Source of the DNA: Melioribacteraceae bacterium
GTDB taxonomy: Bacteria; Bacteroidota; Ignavibacteria; Ignavibacteriales; Melioribacteraceae
NCBI GenBank assembly: GCA_015494845.1
Contig: WGAL01000404.1
Coordinates: 1 to 5,654, forward strand
Reading direction: 5' to 3'
DNA: 5,654 nucleotides
Under the pieces are notes generated by a model, which did not search any database, was not told the DNA's origin, and saw nothing but the letters and a program-made list of their open reading frames with translations. A program made the position numbers and the translations under genes. How positions within the stretch are numbered: position 1 is the stretch's first letter; each line of letters starts with the position of its first letter. Positions 1 through 4,312 of the stretch are shown here, one piece after another.

Positions 1-1
1 A

Positions 2-448
2 ATTTTTGTGCTTGTTAATTCTTCTAAATACGGCGGCGGAGCGATTTACAATTTTTACAACGTAACTTCCGTCGATAATCCACGCTCAGAGCTTGTGTTT
101 GTTCACGAGTTCGGACACGGACTCGCCGGATTAGCCGATGAATATTACGCTTCCGACGTTTCGTATAAGGATTATTACGATTTATCGGTAGAGCCGTGGG
201 AAAAGAACATTACGACGCTCGTCGATTTTAAATCGAAGTGGGAAAATCTCGTTCCGCCCGACGTTCCGATTCCAACGCCGGACGATTCGGTCTATTACGG
301 AAAAATCGGCGTTTTCGAAGGCGGAGGATACGTTGCAAAAGGCGTTTATCGTTCAACTTACACAAGTATTATGAAATCGCTTGAAGCGAAAGGATTTAAC
401 GAAGTAAGTAAAAGAGCAATTATTGAGGTGATAAAAAATTATGAATAA
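2..448 (+). CDS. M64 (IgA-peptidase-like) zinc metallopeptidase, C-terminal part, cut by the window edge
   Basis: Zinc endopeptidase of family M64, probably exported or cell-surface. The frame is open to the window edge: Ile-Phe precede the GTG at 8-10, so that GTG is an internal valine, not a start. Numbering from it, the chain begins LVNSSKYGGGAIYNFY, the stretch that in M64 proteins lies just before the active site. HEFGHGLAGLADEYY at residues 33-47 is the M64 signature: H33 and H37 as zinc ligands, E34 as catalytic base, DEY at 44-46. The later SIMKSLEAKGFNEVSKRAI (about 121-139) fits the Met-turn and C-terminal helix of the family. The protein ends soon after this helix, with no sorting tail, so it looks complete at its C-terminus. 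The missing part is the N-terminal domain and any signal peptide. It overlaps the next gene by 8 nt, which suggests one transcript. Family assignment is confident; the substrate is unknown, and the IgA label should not be taken literally. Confidence 0.9.
   Translation: MFVLVNSSKYGGGAIYNFYNVTSVDNPRSELVFVHEFGHGLAGLADEYYASDVSYKDYYDLSVEPWEKNITTLVDFKSKWENLVPPDVPIPTPDDSVYYGKIGVFEGGGYVAKGVYRSTYTSIMKSLEAKGFNEVSKRAIIEVIKNYE
425..432 (+). promoter_or_regulatory. Strong Shine-Dalgarno for the phosphatase gene
   Basis: GAGGTGAT at 425-432 matches eight bases of the sequence complementary to the 3' end of 16S rRNA and lies 8 nt before the ATG at 441. It sits inside the coding end of the M64 gene and fixes the phosphatase start. 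It is notable because many Bacteroidota genes lack clear Shine-Dalgarno sites. Confidence 0.7.
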
Positions 449-1691
449 AGAAATGCAAAAAACGTTATACAAGGCGCTCGATACAATCGCGTCGTCCGAG
501 TTTAAAGACCCGCGCGAGCTTTTCAAAACGGTAATCGGCGCGTTGATTAAAGACGCAAAATACAGCGTAACCGGCGGTAGAATTTGGAAATTGGATAAAA
601 AGGAACGCGCTTACGTTATCGTTTATCAATCGGGAAAAGTAAAACGGATAGCGAAAGATTTTCGCTTGAAGATTGACGAGAACGAGATATTTGAAAAAAT
701 CGCGGAAGAGCGAACGATAATCGCAACGGAAATCAATAACGATTTGATTGAAAAAGGGATTTTCAGATATTCCGCGTCAGGTTTCGGGAAGAAGATTAAA
801 ATCAACAATAAATATTATTACCAGTATTTGCTTGCGTTAAGCAGCGACCATATTACGAAAGAATTTAAATATTTATTAAACGTGGTCGCGACGCTGTTGA
901 CCGCAAAATTAAAGGAAAGCGAACTTGTTTCAAAAACCGACACGCTGTTGCACGATATCGACAAAGCAAAGCGTTTGCAAGCGAGTTTGTTGCCCGAGCA
1001 CGAATATTATTTTCACGATTATTGCATTTACGGCGTAACCGTTCCGGCGACCACGTTCGGCGGCGATTTTTACGATTACCTTAAAATCGGAGAAGGCGAG
1101 GAACGGCTCGGTATTGCGGTCGGCGACGCGGCGTCGAAAGGAATGGACGCGGCGGCGGAAGCGATGTATATTTCCGGCGCAATCCGTATGGCGTCGTATT
1201 TCCAGATAAAAATCTCGCCGTTTATGAGCCGCTTAAACCATTTGGTAAATCAGATTTTCAGCGACGACCGTTTTACTTCGCTTTTTTACGGCGAACTTTC
1301 CGACGACTCGCGCGGTTTGTTCCTTTACGCAAACGCCGGACACAATCCGCCGCTGATGTTAAAAAGCAACGGCAAATTCAAGTGGCTCGAAGTCAGCGGT
1401 CCGTTATTAGGTCCTGCGCCGGTGGCAAAATACGAAACGTTAAGCGTGGAATTTTCGCCCGGCGATGTTCTCGTAATTTATTCGGACGGAATTGTGGAAA
1501 CCGCGAACGACAAATTTCAATTTTTCGGCGAGAACCGGTTGAAACGAACTGTTAGGAAATATTCGAATCTTTCGCCTAAGATGCTTGCGCTTGCTATTTT
1601 AGAGGAAGTTGAAAAATTCGCAACGCCCAAAAGCAAATACCAAGACGACAAAACGCTTGTGATTATTAAGCGCAGAAAGGGTGAGACTTAA
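441..1691 (+). CDS. SpoIIE/RsbU-type PPM serine/threonine phosphatase with N-terminal GAF-like sensor region
   Basis: A 416-residue cytoplasmic-looking protein with no membrane segment. Residues about 20-160 look like a GAF-type sensor region (assigned from overall pattern, moderate confidence). A linker helix (about 155-185, with DIDKAKRLQASLLP) leads into the catalytic domain, as in RsbU-like proteins. The PPM metal-binding motifs are in order: GGDFYD 207-212 (D209), VGDAASKGMDAA 227-238 (D229), AGHNPP 299-304, YSDGIVE 347-353 (D349) and DDKT 402-405. The usual GDxxGKG reads GDAASKG here, so one glycine is serine at 232; the metal aspartates are all kept, so activity is expected. The known role of the family is to remove phosphate from anti-sigma-factor antagonists (STAS proteins) in partner-switching control of sigma factors. 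No STAS or anti-sigma kinase gene is present here, so the target is unknown. The start at 441 is set by the Shine-Dalgarno at 425-432. It is probably co-transcribed and coupled with the M64 gene. The codons are GC-rich at third positions. Confidence 0.92.
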   Translation: MNKEMQKTLYKALDTIASSEFKDPRELFKTVIGALIKDAKYSVTGGRIWKLDKKERAYVIVYQSGKVKRIAKDFRLKIDENEIFEKIAEERTIIATEINNDLIEKGIFRYSASGFGKKIKINNKYYYQYLLALSSDHITKEFKYLLNVVATLLTAKLKESELVSKTDTLLHDIDKAKRLQASLLPEHEYYFHDYCIYGVTVPATTFGGDFYDYLKIGEGEERLGIAVGDAASKGMDAAAEAMYISGAIRMASYFQIKISPFMSRLNHLVNQIFSDDRFTSLFYGELSDDSRGLFLYANAGHNPPLMLKSNGKFKWLEVSGPLLGPAPVAKYETLSVEFSPGDVLVIYSDGIVETANDKFQFFGENRLKRTVRKYSNLSPKMLALAILEEVEKFATPKSKYQDDKTLVIIKRRKGET

Positions 1692-1697
1692 ATCTTC

Positions 1698-1870
1698 CGT
1701 CTTTGCGAGGAGCGAAGCGACGCGGTAATCCGTTACGGCGTCGTCATTGCGAATCCCGACTTGTCGGGATGAAGCTCCGCCTTAGGCGGACTGTCAGTTT
1801 AGTAAGCTTTCGCTGAATATTCGATAGATTGCCACGCCAATTTGCTTGCGCAAATTGTCTCGCAAAGACG
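1698..1870. repeat. 173-bp MITE-like dispersed repeat with 12-bp terminal inverted repeats
   Basis: CGTCTTTGCGAG at 1698-1709 and CTCGCAAAGACG at 1859-1870 are exact inverted copies and bound the unit. Inside are several hairpins: ATCCCGAC-TT-GTCGGGAT (1753-1770), TCCGCCTTAGGCGGA (1776-1790) and CAATTTGC-TTGC-GCAAATTG (1838-1857). The 1704-1731 portion (TGCGAGGAGCGAAGCGACG...) belongs to a well-known class of intergenic palindromic repeats seen in many unrelated bacteria. No transposase is coded. It starts 6 nt after the phosphatase stop codon and probably folds at the 3' end of that message; it could also serve as a terminator, although there is no clear T-run. Confidence 0.75.
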
Positions 1871-1887
1871 TTTGTTATTTAAATTTA

Positions 1888-2014
1888 CCTGTCCTTGCGA
1901 GGAAGGATTCCGACGGAAGTCGGAAGACTGACGAAGCTCCGCCGAGGCGGACTGTCGGCTTAGCAAGCTCAAGCTTAATATTCAATAGATTGTTACAATC
2001 CGCCTTAGACGGAT
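1888..2014. repeat. Second, related palindromic repeat unit reaching into the toxin gene end
   Basis: A diverged copy of the neighbouring unit. GAAGCTCCGCC...GGCGGACTGTC...TTAG-AAGCT...AATATTC-ATAGATTG is shared between about 1771-1831 and 1933-1992. Its hairpins are TTCCGAC-GGAA-GTCGGAA (1908-1925), TCCGCC-GA-GGCGGA (1938-1951) and ATCCGCC-TTA-GACGGAT with one mismatch (1998-2014). It opens with CCTTGCGAGG (1893-1902) but, unlike its neighbour, lacks a matching terminal inverted repeat, so it may be truncated. The final hairpin overlaps the last codons and the stop of the minus-strand toxin gene (ends 2005). Together with the first unit this fills the gene-free stretch between the two convergent genes. 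Confidence 0.7.
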
Positions 2015-2388
2015 GTTTGTTTTCTTATTTTTTCTTTTAACCAATTTAAAATATTATTAAAACGGAAAGTGTTCTTCTCTAAATTTTCAACGTAAAATTT
2101 ATACGCTTCATCTGCGTTACAGTCGATATAATATCCATTAATTCGCAAGAAAACATCCCTTGCAAAAAATGATATTCTTTTGTTGCCGTCAATGAAAGGA
2201 TGATTTAACGCCAAACTTTCCATTAACGCAGACGCTTCTTCGTAAACATCTCTGTAATATCCGCTTTGCGGACGCATTACCGCGGCTTCAAGCGACTTGT
2301 TGTTTCTTACGCCGTGAATGCCGCCAAATTCCTCAATTAAATATTTGTGAATGAAAATAACTTCGTCCTTGGTTAAATATCTTTTCAT
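2005..2388 (-). CDS. Doc/Fic-family toxin of a type II toxin-antitoxin system
   Basis: 127 residues, the normal length for the death-on-curing (Doc) branch of the Fic fold. The N-terminus (MKRYLTKDEVIFIHKYLIEE) and FGGIHGVRNNKSLEAAVMRP (about 21-40) are typical of Doc proteins. The active-site loop is HPFIDGNKR at 63-71: H63 catalytic, D67, and N69-K70-R71 for phosphate binding. The NKR ending fits Doc, which in phage P1 phosphorylates EF-Tu and stops translation; ampylating Fic enzymes usually end in GNGR. The middle is G68 rather than the alanine of P1 Doc. The ATG at 2386-2388 overlaps the antitoxin stop as ATGA, with no Shine-Dalgarno of its own, so translation is probably coupled to the antitoxin. 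The stop codon (TAA, 2005-2007) lies in the loop of an intergenic-repeat hairpin, so the last few residues (about TSV) come from the repeat. The active site looks intact; the kinase activity is inferred from the family. Confidence 0.9.
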   Translation of the reverse strand: MKRYLTKDEVIFIHKYLIEEFGGIHGVRNNKSLEAAVMRPQSGYYRDVYEEASALMESLALNHPFIDGNKRISFFARDVFLRINGYYIDCNADEAYKFYVENLEKNTFRFNNILNWLKEKIRKQTSV

Positions 2389-2648
2389 TTAGCCAATAGC
2401 TTGCCAAGACGGCGATTCTTTTTTACGCTTTCTTTTAAAGAATTCAAAACTTCCGGACTAACGTTATTATTCGGATTTCCTTTCTGCGGAAGTTGAAGAT
2501 TAAAAGGTAGTCCGTTGTATTCTTCTATTAAGCTATAGAATATATTTATTGCTTCGGAATGATTGAGCCCTAAACGTGAAAGTATCTTAGATACTCTCTC
2601 TTTTTTCTTTGGGTCAATCATCGCTCTAACCGTTGCTGTTTTACCCAT
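2385..2648 (-). CDS. RelB/DinJ-family ribbon-helix-helix antitoxin
   Basis: 87 residues. The start MGKTATVRAMIDPKKKERV matches the DNA-binding beta strand and first helix of RelB/DinJ proteins (compare the E. coli DinJ pattern xFVRARIDxxLK). LSRLGLNHSEAINIFYSLI completes the ribbon-helix-helix (residues about 2-46). PFNLQLP (about 48-54) is the family's conserved turn before the C-terminal toxin-binding tail, here basic and rich in Asn/Lys. An in-frame ATG at 2736-2738 would add 30 residues, but they match nothing in the family and would run over the promoter. The ATG at 2646-2648 has an AAGG 8 nt upstream. The role is to neutralise the downstream Doc-like toxin and, with it, repress the shared promoter. 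DinJ/RelB proteins usually partner RelE/YafQ RNases and Doc usually partners Phd, so the pairing is a hybrid. The family is assigned by eye; confidence is good. Confidence 0.83.
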   Translation of the reverse strand: MGKTATVRAMIDPKKKERVSKILSRLGLNHSEAINIFYSLIEEYNGLPFNLQLPQKGNPNNNVSPEVLNSLKESVKKNRRLGKLLAK

Positions 2649-2656
2649 TTTTTTCG

Positions 2657-2660
2657 CCTT
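2657..2660 (-). promoter_or_regulatory. Ribosome binding site of the antitoxin gene
   Basis: On the minus strand AAGG (2660-2657) precedes CGAAAAAA and the ATG at 2648. It supports the shorter antitoxin start over the upstream in-frame ATG. Confidence 0.5.
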
Positions 2661-2677
2661 ATTAGATATTGTTTTAC

Positions 2678-2694
2678 ATAGCCGTATTATAGCC
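2678..2694. promoter_or_regulatory. Candidate operator: two ATAGCC half-sites one helical turn apart
   Basis: ATAGCC occurs at 2678-2683 and 2689-2694 (plus strand), spaced 11 bp, covering the -10 box and the expected transcription start of the antitoxin-toxin operon. Ribbon-helix-helix antitoxins bind short repeated half-sites across their own promoter, so this is a plausible autoregulatory operator. It rests on position and repetition only. Confidence 0.35.
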
Positions 2695-2714
2695 ATTTTG
2701 GGAATAAAATTCAA
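2686..2714 (-). promoter_or_regulatory. Sigma70-like promoter of the toxin-antitoxin operon
   Basis: On the minus strand a -35 box TTGAAT (2714-2709) and a perfect -10 TATAAT (2691-2686) are separated by exactly 17 bp. Transcription would start near 2679, giving a leader of about 30 nt before the antitoxin ATG at 2648. Bacteroidales promoters often use a different -7/-33 consensus, so either this lineage reads the classical form or the module came from elsewhere. Confidence 0.55.
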
Positions 2715-2770
2715 TACTGACAATATTTTAATGTGCAATTACCTGTGTAGGTCGTCCAAAATAGCAATAC

Positions 2771-2786
2771 TTAACTAATTAACTAA
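2771..2786. repeat. Tandem 8-bp repeat TTAACTAA x2
   Basis: TTAACTAA at 2771-2778 is repeated at once at 2779-2786, in the AT-rich gap between the nuclease-like gene and the toxin-antitoxin promoter. It is short and could be chance slippage; no function is evident. The rest of this gap (2715-2860) shows no gene and no convincing terminator. Confidence 0.4.
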
Positions 2787-2860
2787 AAAAGCAAATGTTA
2801 ATAATTTGTAGTCGTCAGTAAGTTTCAAAGGTCGGAATGGCGAGTTACTTGCAAGGCGTT

Positions 2861-3748
2861 TTAAATTAATGGAACAATTACTTTTATTAATTCGTCAAAA
2901 TGTTTTTCAACGGATGATATTGGAGCTTCCAACCTTTGAGCAAAATTGATTTTGTCTATTGGGAGTTTAAGAACATTTTGAATGTAATTTATCCAATTCT
3001 CAACATCAGATTCGTTTTTATGGTTTAGATATTTTCTGTATTTTTCCGCTGAAAGAAAAGTTATAAAATCTCTTCCCTTTGTTATTGATAAAAGCGATAT
3101 TGATTTTGTTTGCAAAGTGGATTCTACCGAATAAACCCTAAATGAAAAACCTTTTTTGCTAGTTGTATCGCAATAATATTTACCCGGGACAGCGCGTCTT
3201 AGATTTGACTCAGGTTGATAGTCTTTTAATGCTTCCAATAATCTCTTGACAAAAGGTCGGTTCAATACTTCTTCGCTAACCGGATTACGGGATTTCGTTG
3301 GAGTGTTCTTTGAAAATGTTTCAATCAATTTTATTAGGTATTTTGCCGATAAAACGATTTGTTGATTGGCAAAATTAGGTAAATTATTTTTAAGGAAGTT
3401 ACCGATTTCTTCTAAACTTAAATCGGAATTATGCGCTGGTTTTCCGGTTATGGAAAAAATTTTAATGTTTTCATTTTCATATTTATTTCGATAGCGCAAA
3501 AGTTGTGATTTATTTTCATCTCCCAATTCAACCTCGATATAACCGATAATTTTATTGTCATTTTTAACGACGTAATCAGGTCTGTCTCCCGATAAATTTT
3601 CAATAGGATAAATTAAGGATGATTCGGGAATATTAAGTTTTTTACAAAACCAATTATGGAAATCGTTCACCATTTGGAGATGAAACAAAGCTAAATTTAC
3701 TCTGTTTTCCGGTTTGGAAATATCTTCATTTACAAATATATCTTTCAT
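2861..3748 (-). CDS. Uncharacterised protein with PD-(D/E)XK nuclease-like N-terminal region
   Basis: 295 residues, no signal peptide or membrane segment. I do not recognise the family as a whole. The N-terminal half has the pattern of a PD-(D/E)XK restriction-type fold: a helix containing E14 or E49-E50 upstream, then RPDYVV (56-61, with P57-D58), a turn, GYIEVELG (69-76), and a following helix KSQLLRYRNKY (80-90). After a strand (IKIFSITG, 95-102) the helix SLEEIGNFLK follows, as in the cores of such nucleases. The catalytic (D/E)-X-K here reads E72-V-E74, with glutamate in place of lysine; K80 might stand in, or the enzyme may be inactive. The C-terminal half (about 150-295) mixes helices and strands and gave no match by eye. 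The gene is very AT-rich compared with the phosphatase. ATG at 3746-3748 is the only sensible start; no Shine-Dalgarno. It is co-directional with the toxin-antitoxin pair but separated by 212 bp with its own promoter, so it is probably a separate unit. A defence or mobile-element role is inference. Confidence 0.75.
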   Translation of the reverse strand: MKDIFVNEDISKPENRVNLALFHLQMVNDFHNWFCKKLNIPESSLIYPIENLSGDRPDYVVKNDNKIIGYIEVELGDENKSQLLRYRNKYENENIKIFSITGKPAHNSDLSLEEIGNFLKNNLPNFANQQIVLSAKYLIKLIETFSKNTPTKSRNPVSEEVLNRPFVKRLLEALKDYQPESNLRRAVPGKYYCDTTSKKGFSFRVYSVESTLQTKSISLLSITKGRDFITFLSAEKYRKYLNHKNESDVENWINYIQNVLKLPIDKINFAQRLEAPISSVEKHFDELIKVIVPLI

Positions 3749-3763
3749 AGAAATACTAAAGTT

Positions 3764-3898
3764 TTATAACGGCGTTGCTTTTCACCCGTCCGCCGAAAAC
3801 TGAAACGCAGAATTAAAAAAAACACTCTAAATTTGTTTACCTCATAATGCCAAAAAACCACACCGCCTTAGGCGGTCGGGTAGAAAAGCGGGTTAGGC
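3764..3898 (-). repeat. Long imperfect palindrome with attC-like features
   Basis: GCTTTTCACCCGTCCGCC (3777-3794) and GGCGGTCGGGTAGAAAAGC (3871-3889) are inverted copies with one mismatch and one extra base, separated by 76 bp. Outside them TAAC (3767-3770) and GTTA (3892-3895) are also complementary, after short unequal spacers. Read on the minus strand this gives a GCCTAAC outer box (fits RYYYAAC), a short spacer, an arm with one extrahelical base, a loop, the second arm, a spacer and GTTATAA (does not fit GTTRRRY fully). That resembles an integron attC layout lying between two co-directional genes, but one outer box is poor, the spacers are unequal (2 and 6) and no integrase is in view. 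It may equally be a MITE-like or transcript-end palindrome. The rest of 3749-3985 shows no gene. Confidence 0.4.
3862..3876. repeat. Palindrome ACCGCCTTAGGCGGT, same core as the repeats at 1776-1790 and 1998-2014
   Basis: The 13-base core CCGCCTTAGGCGG at 3863-3875 is identical to that at 1777-1789. Its right half also serves as part of the right arm of the longer palindrome, so the two structures compete. It links this intergenic region with the repeat block at 1698-2014. Confidence 0.6.
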
Positions 3899-3985
3899 TT
3901 ACTACCTATACATAAAGGGGCAAGCGATAATGACTTACCTATTTTAATTATTGAAAACTACAAATATCTACTCAACTTTTTATAT

Positions 3986-4312
3986 TTACTTAAGTAAAAT
4001 CATTTTCTTTGTCGAACCGAAATTCCCAGCGCGCAATACGTAAAAATAAACTCCGCTTGGTAAATCTCTTGCATTGAATTCAAAAGTGTACCTACCTTTT
4101 GATAGACGCTGATTTACTAATATAGCAACTTCTTCACCTAATGAATTATAAACCGTTAAATTTACTATTGAAGATTTTGGTATTTGAAACTCAATCTTTG
4201 TACTCGGATTGAACGGATTTGGATAATTTGATTGCAATTTATATGTTGTAATATTATCGTCATTATTATCATTGTTTTTCCAAAGTCCGCCATTCCCGAT
4301 TATGCTGAATAG
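3986..4312 (-). pseudogene. T9SS type A C-terminal sorting domain, 3' fragment of the frameshifted metalloprotease gene
   Basis: The frame is open from 4312 to the TAA at 3986-3988. After an Asn/Asp linker (GNGGLWKNNDNNDDN) comes a complete type IX secretion C-terminal domain: SNYPNPFNPSTKIEFQIP, then VNLTVYNSLGEEVAILV, then LPSGVYFYVLRAG and the terminal STKKMILLK. Such domains direct proteins across the outer membrane through the T9SS and are then removed, the protein being anchored or released. The fragment has no good start codon (an internal TTG at 4235-4237 is only a leucine of the domain) and cannot function alone, because it must be joined to an exported passenger. It continues the metalloprotease reading frame immediately upstream: one extra base between 4300 and 4305 would fuse DYSA to IGNGGLW. 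It is therefore the tail of that gene, not a separate one. Confidence 0.88.

Noticed and set aside
626..808. 60-codon minus-strand open frame
   Set aside because: Antisense shadow of the phosphatase coding sequence, which is supported by clear motifs.
1698..2014. CRISPR array
   Set aside because: Repeats are unequal in length, lie in both orientations and have no regular unique spacers; no cas gene is present.
1846..2040. 64-codon open frame on the plus strand
   Set aside because: It lies wholly in the palindromic repeat block and runs over the end of the toxin gene; the translation has no protein-like features, and open frames in such repeats are a by-product of their sequence.
2649..2738. 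30-residue N-terminal extension of the antitoxin from an in-frame ATG at 2736-2738
   Set aside because: It would cover the -10/-35 promoter, has no Shine-Dalgarno and matches nothing in RelB/DinJ proteins, which begin at the position equivalent to the ATG at 2648.
2563..2778. 71-codon plus-strand open frame with a hydrophobic stretch
   Set aside because: Antisense to the antitoxin and its promoter; the hydrophobicity is the mirror of Lys/Asn-rich codons on the coding strand.
2740..2860. A second attC-like palindrome downstream of the 2861-3748 gene
   Set aside because: A GTTAAGT box can be found on the minus strand, but no complementary arms pair across the region, so a cassette with two sites is not supported.
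3986..3997. Perfect palindrome TTACTTAAGTAA at the stop codon of the sorting domain
   Set aside because: It is made by the Leu-Leu-Lys-stop codons of the conserved C-terminus and has no GC stem; it is most likely coincidence rather than a terminator or binding site.
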